Shown: positions 1 to 8,180 of the stretch, in pieces
How the letters are laid out: each line of letters begins with the position of its first letter
Numbering within the stretch: the first letter of the stretch is position 1
Assembly: GCF_014396385.1 (NCBI RefSeq)
Contig: NZ_CP060716.1
Coordinates: 1,426,001 to 1,490,000, forward strand
Reading direction: 5' to 3'
Length of the DNA: 64,000 nt
DNA from: Leucobacter denitrificans
GTDB taxonomy: Bacteria; Actinomycetota; Actinomycetes; Actinomycetales; Microbacteriaceae
Notes under the pieces: model-generated
What the model was told of the DNA's origin: nothing
Databases searched by the model: none
The model's input: the letters and a program-made list of their open reading frames with translations, nothing else
Position numbers and translations under genes: made by a program

Positions 1-566
1 ATCATGGCCACTGCCGCAGCGATCACCGTGACCGTGTTACCGATCACGTTCGAGACGGTGTTGGTGAGCACATTCGCTACGCCGCCAACGTCATTCTGAA
101 GCCTGGACTGAATAACGCCCGTCTTTGTGCGGGTGAAGAAGCCGAGCTCCATTGACTGCAGGTGTGAGAATAGGCGCACTCGCAGGTCACCCATGACCCG
201 ATTACCCACCCGCGTGGTGAAGTAGGTTTGCACGACCCCAAGCACCGAGGAGACAACGAAGACTGCAATCATGAGGGCGACGAGCCACCCGAGCACCGGA
301 AGGTTCGGGCCACCGCCCTCTACGGGAAACAACCCGTCATCAAACACTCGCTGAGTGATGAGCGGTGGAACGATGCCGAGCGCCGCCGAGATGAGCACCA
401 AAACGATGATGACTGCGAGCGGTACACGGTATGGCCGGAAGAGTTCGGCTATGCGCGACCCGAGGTTCTCAACCTTGGGTGCCGACTCGTTGAGTTTGCG
501 CTGCGCCTTGTAGTCTCCGCCGGAAACCCGCGTTCCGCGCCCGCCACCACCGCCGCCCATACTCAT
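1..566 (-). CDS. ABC exporter, membrane domain (partial at window edge)
   Basis: This is the N-terminal 188 codons of an ABC-type exporter half-transporter; the rest, including the ATPase domain, lies beyond the left edge. The protein starts MSMGGGGGRGT, has a charged stretch, then two hydrophobic helices around residues 45-65 and 85-110, followed by GDLRVRLFSHLQSMELGFF, typical of the second half of the ABC_membrane domain. The MFS stop codon lies 24 nt upstream on the same strand, so the two drug-export-type genes are probably co-transcribed. Substrate cannot be told. The start could be either of two ATGs two codons apart. Confidence 0.85.
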   Translation of the reverse strand, partial: MSMGGGGGGRGTRVSGGDYKAQRKLNESAPKVENLGSRIAELFRPYRVPLAVIIVLVLISAALGIVPPLITQRVFDDGLFPVEGGGPNLPVLGWLVALMIAVFVVSSVLGVVQTYFTTRVGNRVMGDLRVRLFSHLQSMELGFFTRTKTGVIQSRLQNDVGGVANVLTNTVSNVIGNTVTVIAAAVAM

Positions 567-590
567 AGGTCGAGAATACCCGTATCGTAG

Positions 591-2078
591 CTACGCATCT
601 GGCGTCACCACTACCGGGTCTTGGCGCTTTGGCCGCGGAGCGAAGAATAACGTGACACCAGCACCCACGATAATGATCACCGCGGGTAGCACGAGCGACT
701 CTGCCATGGCCTGCGCGAACCCCTCGCGAAGTGGTTCGGGGAGCCGACCCGCTCCACCATCCATGCCGACCGTAGCTTCTTCACCGAAGTACGATGCCAG
801 CCTTGACGCCATGAGCGCTGTGATTGCAGCCGAACCGAGCACGGCACCCACCTGACGGGTCGTGTTGTAGACCCCGGACCCGGCACCGGCGAGTTCGAGC
901 TTGAGGTTAAATGTTGCGATTGCCGAAAGCGGACCCCACATGAGTGTGTTCGCGACACCGAGCACCGCGCTCGGAATGAGCAGCACCCATACCGAGACAT
1001 CGAGCTGCATCAACCACACGTAGAGCAGGATTCCGCCACCCACGAGGAGCAGGCCGAACGTGCCGAGTCTGCGCGGGTCACCGCGGTCAATGAGCAGGCC
1101 GACGGGCCGCGCGAGTGCCGCTGACAGCACCGCCATGGGGGTGAGCATAAGCGCAGATTGCGTTGGCGTGAGGCCGAGCACGAGCTGGAAGAAGAACATG
1201 AGCGGCAGGCTCATGCTCGTCACAGCGAATCCGGCAGTCGCGATCGCCGCGCTACCGACCGAGAAGTTGCGGTCGTGGAAGATTGCGAGCGGCATCAGTG
1301 GTTCGCCCCGCTGCGCGCGCTGCCACCACACGAACACTACGAGCACGACCGCGCCGACGATGATTAGCGACCACACCGAAACAGGCCCCCAGATGATGCC
1401 CCAGTCGAAGTTCTCGCCCTCTTGAATACCGAAGACCACGAGGAACATGCCGACGGCGCTCAGTGCCACACCAACCCAGTCGAATCGATGCTCATGCGTT
1501 TCGAGCACCGGCACGTACCGCATTGCGAGCACAAACCCTATGATGCCGACCGGGATATTGATGAAGAAGATCCACTCCCAGCCAGCCAGGTCGATAAGAA
1601 ACCCACCAGCAATCGGACCGACGAGCGTCGCGACGCCAGCGGTAATACCCCAGACAGCCATCGCCTGGCCCCGCTCACGCGGAGCAAAGATGCGCGTAAT
1701 AACGGTCATCGTCTGTGGCGTCATACAGGCCGCTCCGAGCCCCTGAAACACACGGGCAATGATGAGCATCTCGATCGATGTGGCGAGCCCACACACAAGC
1801 GACGAAACAACAAAGCCCGAGAGACCGATGAGGTACATACGCCGCGGACCAAACCTGTCGCCGAGGCGACCCGTGATGAGCAGCGGCACGGCGTAGGCGA
1901 GCAAGTAGGCGCTCGTCGCCCACAGCGTTGCCGTCATGTCAGTGTGCAGCCCCCGCATAATCGTAGGGTTCGCGACCGAGACAATCGTCGTGTCGACGAG
2001 GATCATGAAGAATCCGAGCACAAGCGACCACAGCGCGGCCCAGGGGCGAATATTGGCGGGATCAGTGGTCTTTGGCAC
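591..2078 (-). CDS. MFS transporter, DHA2 (EmrB/QacA-like) family
   Basis: A 495-aa integral membrane protein with about 14 hydrophobic segments, the arrangement of DHA2 drug:proton antiporters. Motif A-like GRLGDRFGPRRMYL lies in the loop between TM2 and TM3, and GVATLVGPIAGGFLI is the antiporter motif C. DTTIVSVANPTI in TM1 is the family motif D1. The start is GTG; a TAAGCT -10 box (2085-2090) lies 6 nt upstream, so the mRNA is probably leaderless. It is followed by an ABC exporter gene 24 nt downstream. The exported compound is unknown; multidrug or antibiotic efflux is inference from family. Confidence 0.9.
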   Translation of the reverse strand: MPKTTDPANIRPWAALWSLVLGFFMILVDTTIVSVANPTIMRGLHTDMTATLWATSAYLLAYAVPLLITGRLGDRFGPRRMYLIGLSGFVVSSLVCGLATSIEMLIIARVFQGLGAACMTPQTMTVITRIFAPRERGQAMAVWGITAGVATLVGPIAGGFLIDLAGWEWIFFINIPVGIIGFVLAMRYVPVLETHEHRFDWVGVALSAVGMFLVVFGIQEGENFDWGIIWGPVSVWSLIIVGAVVLVVFVWWQRAQRGEPLMPLAIFHDRNFSVGSAAIATAGFAVTSMSLPLMFFFQLVLGLTPTQSALMLTPMAVLSAALARPVGLLIDRGDPRRLGTFGLLLVGGGILLYVWLMQLDVSVWVLLIPSAVLGVANTLMWGPLSAIATFNLKLELAGAGSGVYNTTRQVGAVLGSAAITALMASRLASYFGEEATVGMDGGAGRLPEPLREGFAQAMAESLVLPAVIIIVGAGVTLFFAPRPKRQDPVVVTPDA

Positions 2079-2103
2079 CGAGCCAGCTTACGCCCTACCT
2101 ACG

Positions 2104-2140
2104 ACAAAACCCCAGCCGCATAAGCAGCCAGGGGTTTTGT
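2104..2140 (-). terminator. Rho-independent terminator after hup
   Basis: ACAAAACCCC pairs perfectly with GGGGTTTTGT across a 17-nt loop. It lies just beyond the hup stop codon and before the MFS promoter, and the T-rich arm suits termination of leftward transcription. Confidence 0.75.
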
Positions 2141-2155
2141 ACTGATCGCGAAGTG

Positions 2156-2434
2156 TTACTTCACGGCAGCCTTGAGCTTCGAGCCAACCGAAACCTTCAC
2201 GCGCTTGCCAGCGGGGATGTTGATGGTCTCGCCGGTGCGAGGGTTGCGGCCGGTGCGAGCAGCGGTGGTCGCGGTCTCGAATGAGAGCCAGCCCGGAATC
2301 GAAACCTTCTCGCCAGCTGCAACGGTCTCTGAGACGGCAGCGAAGAGGCCGTCGAGAACGTTCGAAACTGCAGCCTGGCTCTGGCCGGTCTCAGCGGCGA
2401 TCTTTGCAACGAGCTCGGTCTTGTTGAGTGCCAT
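2156..2434 (-). CDS. hup: HU-family DNA-binding protein
   Basis: A 92-aa nucleoid protein that bends and compacts DNA as a dimer. The sequence MALNKTELVAKIAAETG opens the helical half, and RTGRNPRTGETINIPAGK is the conserved beta-arm that enters the minor groove. Length is the standard HU length without the Lys/Ala-rich tail of mycobacterial HupB. The start is set by a clear AAAGGAC Shine-Dalgarno 6-8 nt upstream; a longer in-frame ORF upstream has no support. It is monocistronic: its own promoter lies upstream and a strong terminator follows. Confidence 0.95.
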   Translation of the reverse strand: MALNKTELVAKIAAETGQSQAAVSNVLDGLFAAVSETVAAGEKVSIPGWLSFETATTAARTGRNPRTGETINIPAGKRVKVSVGSKLKAAVK

Positions 2435-2512
2435 GTTGTGTCCTTTCAGGGCGATAACCGAATTTCGGCCGGCCCCTGATCGAGTACGGGGTGTCACCTC
2501 CGTGAAGAGGCT

Positions 2513-2563
2513 CCGATCAGTTTGATCGGTATGAATCTACCCTACGTTTACGCAAAAGTGGCA
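2513..2563 (-). promoter_or_regulatory. hup promoter with start-site inverted repeat
   Basis: Reading leftward, TTGCCA (2563-2558) and TAGATT (2539-2534) form a sigma-A-like pair with an 18-nt spacer. Directly downstream CCGATCA-GTT-TGATCGG (2513-2529) is a 7-bp inverted repeat near the predicted start site, either a protein site or a 5' hairpin. The remaining leader of about 90 nt to the hup start has no other recognised signal. Confidence 0.5.
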
Positions 2564-2666
2564 AGATTACGCGGATTTTCTCCGATTACATGCCCCAATT
2601 TTCTCTCTCTGGGCGAATTTCTGGCGCCACCCGCCCGAAATAGCTCGCCACGCGGCGCAAATAGCG

Positions 2667-2706
2667 AAGTGGCGGGGTGGATCCCTTAAGATCCACCCCG
2701 CCACTT
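2667..2706 (-). terminator. Strong terminator after rpsN
   Basis: A perfect 17-bp stem with a 6-nt loop (CCTTAA), arms 2667-2683 and 2690-2706, placed 36 nt after the rpsN stop. No long T tract follows. The inner part of the arms is GTGGATC/GATCCAC, the heptamer that is over-represented in this window. Confidence 0.8.
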
Positions 2707-2741
2707 CAGCGGAAACGACGAGCCGCTACCAGCTCAAACGC

Positions 2742-3047
2742 TTACCAGCTCGACTTTGTGATGCCTGGCAGCTCACCGCGGTGAGCCATGTCGCGGAAGC
2801 GAACACGCGAAACACCAAACTTCGAGAGCACACCACGGGGGCGGCCGTCGATGACGTCGCGGTTGCGCACGCGAACGGGCGAAGCGTTGCGTGGGAGCTT
2901 CTGCAGGCCTACGCGAGCAGCCTCACGGCTCTCATCGGTGCCATTGGGATCGACCAGTGCCTTCTTCAGCTCGAGGCGCTTTTCAGCGTAACGAGCGACG
3001 ATTTCTTGACGCTGCTTGTTCTTCGCAATCATGCTTTTCTTTGCCAT
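2742..3047 (-). CDS. rpsN: 30S ribosomal protein S14, zinc-independent type
   Basis: A 101-aa S14 starting [17 protein letters not shown]. It is the long form without the CxxC...CxxC zinc site of the 61-aa S14, so it belongs to the C-minus class. [19 protein letters not shown] is the conserved C-terminal RNA-binding region. It is the last gene of an rpmB-rpmG-rpsN operon, 3 nt after rpmG. In many actinobacteria such C-minus paralogues substitute for zinc-containing copies under zinc limitation and are controlled by Zur; no Zur box is evident here, so this may be the constitutive copy. Confidence 0.95.
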   Translation of the reverse strand: MAKKSMIAKNKQRQEIVARYAEKRLELKKALVDPNGTDESREAARVGLQKLPRNASPVRVRNRDVIDGRPRGVLSKFGVSRVRFRDMAHRGELPGITKSSW

Positions 3048-3050
3048 GAT

Positions 3051-3218
3051 TTAGCGCTCCTCTCGGAATTCGACGTGCTGACGGACCACCGGGTCGTACT
3101 TCTTGAGCACGAGACGGTCGGGGGTGTTGCGACGGTTCTTGCGGGTCACGTAGGTGTACCCGGTACCTGCGGTCGAACGGAGCTTGATGATCGGACGTAC
3201 GTCCTTATCTTTTGCCAT
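3051..3218 (-). CDS. rpmG: 50S ribosomal protein L33, cysteine-free
   Basis: A 55-aa basic protein, [18 protein letters not shown], with [20 protein letters not shown] and C-terminal [17 protein letters not shown]. It matches L33 throughout, with none of the four zinc-binding cysteines of the C-plus form. Its ATG overlaps the rpmB stop by one base (TAATG), which suggests translational coupling. It lies 3 nt before rpsN. Confidence 0.93.
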   Translation of the reverse strand: MAKDKDVRPIIKLRSTAGTGYTYVTRKNRRNTPDRLVLKKYDPVVRQHVEFREER

Positions 3219-3454
3219 TAGAGCTTCACCCCGCGCTTCTGCAGATCAGCAACTACTGATTCGATACCACGAGCGTCGATAACCTTGATGCCCTTCACCG
3301 AGAGGGTGAGGGTCACCTTGCGGCCGAGCGACGGCACGTAGTAAGACTTCTTCTGGATGTTCGGATCGAACCGACGCTTGGTGCGACGGTGCGAGTGCGA
3401 AATGTTGTGTCCAAAGCCGGGAACGGCTCCGGTCACCTGGCACACTGCTGCCAT
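3218..3454 (-). CDS. rpmB: 50S ribosomal protein L28
   Basis: A 78-aa L28: [20 protein letters not shown] at the N-terminus, then [20 protein letters not shown] and [15 protein letters not shown]. Only one cysteine is present, so the zinc ribbon of the C-plus form is absent, as in E. coli L28. It is the first gene of the operon with rpmG and rpsN. The start has a GAGAGGAAAC purine-rich stretch upstream. The much longer ORF running upstream in frame has no ribosomal homology and is not real. Confidence 0.93.
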   Translation of the reverse strand: MAAVCQVTGAVPGFGHNISHSHRRTKRRFDPNIQKKSYYVPSLGRKVTLTLSVKGIKVIDARGIESVVADLQKRGVKL

Positions 3455-3742
3455 GATGTTTCCTCTCATACCGTGAGACCGGACGGCCTCACCCAAGATT
3501 TCTTGTCTGCGGGATCCCACTGTGTTTACACACGAGCTTCGGTTCCCGCGGTCTGCGCACTGGGACTGCGCACAGCCAAGGGTCAAGCTTACGGCATGCT
3601 CGGGCATGTCGCAACGCGAAGTTGGTAGAAAGAGGCGAACGCACCGCTCCAATAAGGCGTAGGCTAAAGGCAGCGCGCGCAATGGCTGCGCGGAACTCGC
3701 GGCAGTGTCCGCAGCGTAGATCACAATATAAAAGGAGTCGCC
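3455..3742. other. Divergent intergenic region before rpmB and the GntR gene
   Basis: No gene is seen here. For rightward transcription, GCGTAGGCTAAAG near 3657-3669 offers a TAGGCT -10 box about 80 nt before the leader peptide. I looked for an AT-rich Zur-type palindrome in front of rpmB and found none. The rpmB promoter cannot be placed confidently. Confidence 0.4.
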
Positions 3743-3799
3743 TTGCCCGTGAGGACAATCGTCACTGCTGACTGCGGATCCGCAACAGACTCACACTGA
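3743..3799 (+). CDS. Possible 18-codon leader peptide before the GntR gene
   Basis: AAAGGAG sits 5 nt before a TTG codon that opens an 18-codon reading frame ([18 protein letters not shown]) ending in TGA only 8 nt before the ATG of the GntR gene. That ATG has no Shine-Dalgarno of its own, and its frame is closed by a TGA at 3769. Translation of the regulator may therefore depend on ribosomes ending on this leader. The peptide resembles nothing I recognise, and the role is inference from spacing alone. Confidence 0.4.
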   Translation: MPVRTIVTADCGSATDSH

Positions 3800-3807
3800 C
3801 CACGACA

Positions 3808-4575
3808 ATGCGCACGCCCATGCTCAAGAACGGCACCGGCCACGGTTCGCTCGAAGACGCACCTGGCCAGCAGGTTGGCAGTATCGTCGAGCGCATCGCG
3901 TCAGCGATTTCGGTCGGCATGCTCGCAGTTGGCGAGAGGCTCCCCGCAGAGATTGAACTCGCGAGCCAGTTCGGCGTTGCGGTCGCGACACTTCGTAAGG
4001 CCCTCGCGAGCCTCCGTGCGAAGGGCATCGTCGAAACGAGACGGGGTCGCAACGGCGGCACGTTCGTCGTTAAGGCACCGTTTCCCACAGACGAGTCGCT
4101 CACAGCAGCACTCGCTCACAGCAGCACAGCGTCGCTGCGCGACCTCGCAGACGAGCACACCGCTATCTCCTCGGCCGCGGCGCAACTCGCAGCTGAGCGC
4201 ACCTCGCCCTCCCAGCGCACCCGACTTGCCGAGCTCGCATTCAGGGCTCGCGAAACCCACGGCTCCCAAGAGCGCTCACTGGCAGACAGCAGATTCCACA
4301 TCGAAGTTGCAGTGCTCAGTCACTCACAGAGGCTACTCACCGCAGAGCAACGGCTGCAGACCGAAACGGCGCCGCTTTTATGGTGTGAGGCATTCTCCAA
4401 AGTCTCGGTACAAGACGCGTTTAACGACCATCTCGCTATGGTCATGGCGATCGAACAGGGCAATGCCGACGTGGCCAGGCAACTCGCTGGGGCCCATGTC
4501 ATGAGCAACTTCCGTCGCATCATCGAGGCCAAATACTCACTGCCCGATCCACTGAGCATTGGGGGCGACTCGTGA
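3808..4575 (+). CDS. GntR-family (FadR/FCD type) transcriptional regulator
   Basis: A 255-aa regulator. Residues about 20-90 form the winged helix: VGSIVERIASAISVGMLAVG, then GERLPAEIELASQFGVAVAT and RGRNGGTFVV. The C-terminal 150 residues are helical and fit the FCD ligand-binding domain (DLADEHTAISSAAAQLAAER and later). It heads an operon whose second gene overlaps by 4 nt (GTGA) and encodes a soluble Cache domain. It borders the P450/gamma-glutamylation genes and is the likely local regulator, with the cognate amine or a glutamylated intermediate as candidate ligand. The start codon is uncertain because it lacks a ribosome site. Confidence 0.85.
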   Translation: MRTPMLKNGTGHGSLEDAPGQQVGSIVERIASAISVGMLAVGERLPAEIELASQFGVAVATLRKALASLRAKGIVETRRGRNGGTFVVKAPFPTDESLTAALAHSSTASLRDLADEHTAISSAAAQLAAERTSPSQRTRLAELAFRARETHGSQERSLADSRFHIEVAVLSHSQRLLTAEQRLQTETAPLLWCEAFSKVSVQDAFNDHLAMVMAIEQGNADVARQLAGAHVMSNFRRIIEAKYSLPDPLSIGGDS

Positions 4576-5267
4576 CACCCGATGAGACCATCGAGCAACT
4601 CGCGGCCTGGTTCGAAGACCGCTTCGCGCAACTGCGCTCACTCGCAGACACGCTCACCTCGATACTTAACCTTGATGCCGACGGAATGCTGGTACTCAGC
4701 AGCACCGCACGCCGCGAGATGAAGTCGGCCGCCTCGGACTTTTTACAGCAGCACCTGGTCGTGGATGGTTGCGGCCTCATTTTTGCCCACTCAAGTCTCG
4801 GCACGAAGTCGGGCAGGCTCGAGTGGTGGGTGCGAGAAGACGAATCGCGGTTTGCCCGCTACTCGTTCGGCGTAGTGCCTGGCGGAGACCGCTATTACAA
4901 CTATGAACAGCACGAGTGGTTCATTCGCGCGTTCGAAGAAGGGCGCAGTGCCGCAGTCGGGCCGTTTATCGACTACCTCGGCGTCGAGGTCTACATCATG
5001 ACGCTCACAGTGCCCGCGGTGGTTGAGGGGCAGCGCGTTGGTGCGGTCGGCAACGACCTGCAGATAGACGATCTCGAACGCGCGCTGCTTCCCATGCTGC
5101 AGCAGTGCGAAACCGACCTTGTTGTGTTGAGCCGTCATGGCAACGTGCTCGTCAGCAACACCGCAGAGTTTCTGCCCGGCGAACTCGTTTCAGATCCACG
5201 CCCCGGGTACCGGTTCGTGGCACTCCCCGACGTCACCGACGGAATACGGGTGATGGTCGCGGGCTGA
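4572..5267 (+). CDS. Soluble Cache/PDC-like ligand-binding protein
   Basis: A 231-aa protein with no signal peptide and no membrane helix. The first 60 residues are helical (ETIEQLAAWFEDRFAQLRSL); the core has the Cache pattern, with RYSFGVVPGGDRYYNYEQHE followed by EWFIRAFEEGRSAAVGPFID and VEVYIMTLTVPAVVEGQRVG. Cache domains normally sense ligands outside the membrane, so a free cytosolic copy translationally coupled (GTGA overlap) to a GntR regulator is unusual. It may bind the cluster's substrate and modulate the regulator; that is inference. The gene ends 17 nt before the convergent hydrolase gene. Confidence 0.75.
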   Translation: MTPDETIEQLAAWFEDRFAQLRSLADTLTSILNLDADGMLVLSSTARREMKSAASDFLQQHLVVDGCGLIFAHSSLGTKSGRLEWWVREDESRFARYSFGVVPGGDRYYNYEQHEWFIRAFEEGRSAAVGPFIDYLGVEVYIMTLTVPAVVEGQRVGAVGNDLQIDDLERALLPMLQQCETDLVVLSRHGNVLVSNTAEFLPGELVSDPRPGYRFVALPDVTDGIRVMVAG

Positions 5268-5284
5268 CGCCACCGTCTCAGACC

Positions 5285-6025
5285 CTACTTGCGGGAGCGG
5301 TAGAGACGGGCCTCGTCTACGAGCCACTGGAAGAGTGCGTGCTGCTTCGGGTCCTTGGCCGCTGTGTCTTCGGGATGCCACTGGATCGCGAGCAACGGTG
5401 TCGCGTTATCGGCGAGCTCGAGCGCCTCAGGTACGCCGTCTTCTGCAGTACCGACGACACGAAGGCCCTCGCCCACTCTCGCAACTGCCTGGTGATGGTA
5501 CGACGAAACTTCGAGCGCGCCGACTTCCATGACCTTGGCGAGCGCTGAGTCTGGCTCGAGGTCGACGGCGTGCACGCTGTTGCGGTGCATGCTATCTACA
5601 GGCACGTCTTGCACAAGCGATCCACCGTACTCAACGTTCAAGAGTTGAAACCCGCGGCATATCGCGAGCACCGGCATCTGTAATTCGGTCGCTGCAGCCA
5701 TCATGTCGGCTTCGAACTGATCTTGTGCGGCAAAGTCTGCGGTCGAGGTGGCCTCATGCGGGCTTTCGCCGTAGCGGGCTGGGTCAACATCCGATCCACC
5801 GGGAACAAGCAATGCGTCGAAGCCCCGCAAGCGATCGCGCGCCGACTCATTTGACTCTGCGAACAGTGAGTGCGGTTCGCCGCCCGCACGTATGACCGAG
5901 CGGAGGACGGCCGATGCCACCGCGCTGCCGTCGAACCGAAGTCCGTGGATCTGATTCGACCACATTCCGGTGACAGCAATGCGCGGCGCACCACCCGCAC
6001 CGCCCGCATCTCCCGAACTCGTCAC
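5285..6025 (-). CDS. Class I glutamine amidotransferase-like gamma-glutamyl hydrolase (PuuD-like), copy A
   Basis: A 246-aa peptidase C26-type enzyme expected to hydrolyse a gamma-glutamyl amide to glutamate plus amine or acid, in the cytosol. LAICRGFQLLN carries the nucleophile Cys123, and AIQWHPED carries His217 and Glu219 of the triad; LLVPGGSDVDPARYG is the conserved oxyanion-side loop. The chosen GTG start overlaps the upstream stop as GTGA; a longer ORF would overlap by 52 nt. It is last in the operon P450, glutamine-synthetase-like, solute-binding-like, hydrolase. A distant second copy lies in the permease operon. Confidence 0.85.
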   Translation of the reverse strand: MTSSGDAGGAGGAPRIAVTGMWSNQIHGLRFDGSAVASAVLRSVIRAGGEPHSLFAESNESARDRLRGFDALLVPGGSDVDPARYGESPHEATSTADFAAQDQFEADMMAAATELQMPVLAICRGFQLLNVEYGGSLVQDVPVDSMHRNSVHAVDLEPDSALAKVMEVGALEVSSYHHQAVARVGEGLRVVGTAEDGVPEALELADNATPLLAIQWHPEDTAAKDPKQHALFQWLVDEARLYRSRK

Positions 6026-6729
6026 CGTGATTCCCCGAGCGGGAAGTCGAGCAGTGGCATCCACTTCTTCCACACCGCCTCGAGCGAACCGTCGGCGATC
6101 ACTGCGGCGAGCGCGTCGTCGATCTGGGTGCGAAGCTCGTCGTTTCCGGGTGCCACTCCGATGCCCCAGCGGTTGCCCGTCATCGCGGTGAACGCGAGGT
6201 CAAAATCAGGGTCCTCTTCGGCGAGCGGCACCATGACCACGTCGTCGTCGACGAACCCGTCGATCGCACCCGAGCGGGTCGCCTCGATCATGTCGCCGAA
6301 CACATCGTCGCTCGCACCAAAGCTCACGAGTTCGGCGCCCGCGAAGGTCTCGGCGAGCTTCATGTTCGTCGAGTTCGCAATCGCGCCGATCTTGTAGCCG
6401 GCGAGATCGTCGGCAGACTTGGCTGGGTCACCCGCGCGAACAATCACCGATTCGTTAAATACCGCGTAGGGTTGGGTGAAGTCCACGAGGGCAGATCGCT
6501 CCTCGGTCATCCCCTGTCCGCACCACACGGCGTCAGCGTCGCCGCGCCGCACCGCCGGAATCATGTCTTCCCACGGGAGCATGATCCACTCGATTTCGGC
6601 ACCGAGGCGCTCGAAGACGAGCTTCGCGGCCTCGGGTTCGTACCCGTCGCGGGTCACCCCGTCTGGGCTTTTGTCGAACAGCGGAAGCGCCGCCGAGTCG
6701 ATGCAGGCAAGTCGTACTTTGCGGGTCAT
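6022..6729 (-). CDS. Cytosolic family-3 solute-binding-like protein
   Basis: A 235-aa protein with the fold signature of polar amino-acid-binding proteins (SBP_bac_3): LVFERLGAEIEWIMLPWEDM, FTQPYAVFNESVIVRAGDPA and a C-terminal DDALAAVIADGSLEAVWKKW. It starts MTRKVRLACIDSAALPLFDK, with neither a signal peptide nor a lipobox, and no ABC permease or ATPase is adjacent. It therefore probably works inside the cell, as a substrate chaperone or sensor. ATGA overlaps with the ligase upstream and GTGA with the hydrolase downstream tie it tightly to the pathway. Its function is not known to me. Confidence 0.75.
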   Translation of the reverse strand: MTRKVRLACIDSAALPLFDKSPDGVTRDGYEPEAAKLVFERLGAEIEWIMLPWEDMIPAVRRGDADAVWCGQGMTEERSALVDFTQPYAVFNESVIVRAGDPAKSADDLAGYKIGAIANSTNMKLAETFAGAELVSFGASDDVFGDMIEATRSGAIDGFVDDDVVMVPLAEEDPDFDLAFTAMTGNRWGIGVAPGNDELRTQIDDALAAVIADGSLEAVWKKWMPLLDFPLGESR

Positions 6730-8147
6730 GGAATCGCCTCCCAGTACTGGTCAAACTCCCACTGAGTGATCTGACCGCAGTAGCGGGCCCACTCATCACG
6801 CTTCAGCTGCAAGAAGATGCGCGTGAGCTCCTCAGGCATCGCTCCCATGAGGTACTCGTCTGCCTCGAACGCGTCGATCGCCATGCCGAGCGTGTTCGGC
6901 ACGACCACGTCGGCGATCTCGGGTGTGGGCTGCCCCGGATCACCCGGGTCGAGTGCTGCCTCGAGTCCGTGCTCGATCGATGCGAGTAGGTAGATGTGCG
7001 AGAGATATGGGTTCACGCTTGCGTCGGGCAGGCGGTACTCCATGCGGCCGTTGGCTGAAATGCGGATCGCAACGCCTCTGGTGTCGAGCCCCCAGTCTGC
7101 TCCCGATGGCGCGAACTGGCCCGCGTCCCAATAGCGCTTGTACGAGTTGACGGTGGATCCCATCACGAGCATCGAGCCCGGCGTGTGAAGGAGCATGCCC
7201 GCGATCGCGTTGCGTGCGGTCTCGGTGGCGTGCAGTTCGACGCGACCGTCTTCAACGACGTTCTCGTCACCGCGCCACAGGCTGAGGTTGTGGTGGCAAC
7301 CGTTGCCCATCTTGCCGTTGTACGGCTTCGCCATGAAGCTCGCCTCGACCCCGAGTTCCCGTGCAACCTGCTTACAGATCTGCCGGTAGGTCGTCATGCG
7401 CTGGGCGGTGATCTCAGCCTTGTCGTACTCCCAATTGAGCTCGATCTGCCCGTCGTCTTCGTAGTCGCCCTGAATCATGTTGAAATCAAGGAACTGACCG
7501 TAGCTGATGACCTTCTTAAAGATGGGCCGCATCTTTTCGAGGTTTTCGACCTGATACGCCGGGCTCTGATCGTCCTTCGCGATGACCTCGAGGCCAGGGC
7601 CTCGCCACGTCATTTCGGGCTCGAGGCCGCTTCGCAGTTCGAGACCGGTTCGCTCGGTAAACCCCTGGTGCGCGACGCGCAGAAGCGCACGCGTATCGAG
7701 CGGAATCAGTCGACCACCATCTTTGCCGAGATGTGGTGGATCGTACGCGGTGCAGAATATGCGACCGAGCTCTGGATCCCACGGAAGCTGCTGAAATGTC
7801 TCTGGCTCGGGAAGCCCCCAGAACTCGTGAGCATCAATGCCGCCGCCGATGAGCTCGCCCTCGCGGCTGGTCTGGAGATCGGTGAGGGCCGTGCGGTGGA
7901 ACGCGATGCCCTTACCGAGCATGCGCTTGTAGTGCTCGGCAGGTACGACCTTCGCGACCGTGCGAGCGCCGAGCGTTGCGACTGCGAAGTAGATGTACTT
8001 CACTCCCGTACGCTCAATTTTTTCGCCAAGTTCAGCGAGAACCTCGGGGCGCAGATTCGCCTCGCGATGTCGGTCAAAGGCAGAGGTGTCTGCAAGTACT
8101 TCACGGAGGTGAGCACCGAAGCGGCCACCTGTCTTGAGGTCTTTCAT
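6726..8147 (-). CDS. Glutamine-synthetase-like gamma-glutamylamide ligase
   Basis: A 473-aa type I GS fold protein. Visible landmarks are GLEPEMT (metal glutamate), QGDYEDDGQIELNWEYDKA, MAKPYNGKMGNGCHHNLSLW (ATP/glutamate site with the conserved His), PGSMLVMGSTVNSYKRY and RISANGRMEYRLPDASVNPY. The Tyr-adenylylation segment of GlnA is not evident, and the gene lies in a P450 operon, so it more likely ligates glutamate to an amine (as in PuuA, IpuC and AtdA1) than to ammonia. The start is ATG with GAAAGGATCACC upstream. It follows the P450 gene by 33 nt and overlaps the next gene by ATGA. The amine substrate is unknown. Confidence 0.85.
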   Translation of the reverse strand: MKDLKTGGRFGAHLREVLADTSAFDRHREANLRPEVLAELGEKIERTGVKYIYFAVATLGARTVAKVVPAEHYKRMLGKGIAFHRTALTDLQTSREGELIGGGIDAHEFWGLPEPETFQQLPWDPELGRIFCTAYDPPHLGKDGGRLIPLDTRALLRVAHQGFTERTGLELRSGLEPEMTWRGPGLEVIAKDDQSPAYQVENLEKMRPIFKKVISYGQFLDFNMIQGDYEDDGQIELNWEYDKAEITAQRMTTYRQICKQVARELGVEASFMAKPYNGKMGNGCHHNLSLWRGDENVVEDGRVELHATETARNAIAGMLLHTPGSMLVMGSTVNSYKRYWDAGQFAPSGADWGLDTRGVAIRISANGRMEYRLPDASVNPYLSHIYLLASIEHGLEAALDPGDPGQPTPEIADVVVPNTLGMAIDAFEADEYLMGAMPEELTRIFLQLKRDEWARYCGQITQWEFDQYWEAIP

Positions 8148-8180
8148 GGTGATCCTTTCGCCATTGGAAGGTAGTCAGAG

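Noticed and set aside
3455..3724. 89-codon N-terminal extension of the rpmB frame
   Set aside because: Not ribosomal in character; the ATG of [10 protein letters not shown] matches the known L28 start.
7185..8174. 329-aa frame antisense to the GS-like ligase
   Set aside because: No motif or ribosome site; overlaps a strongly conserved enzyme.
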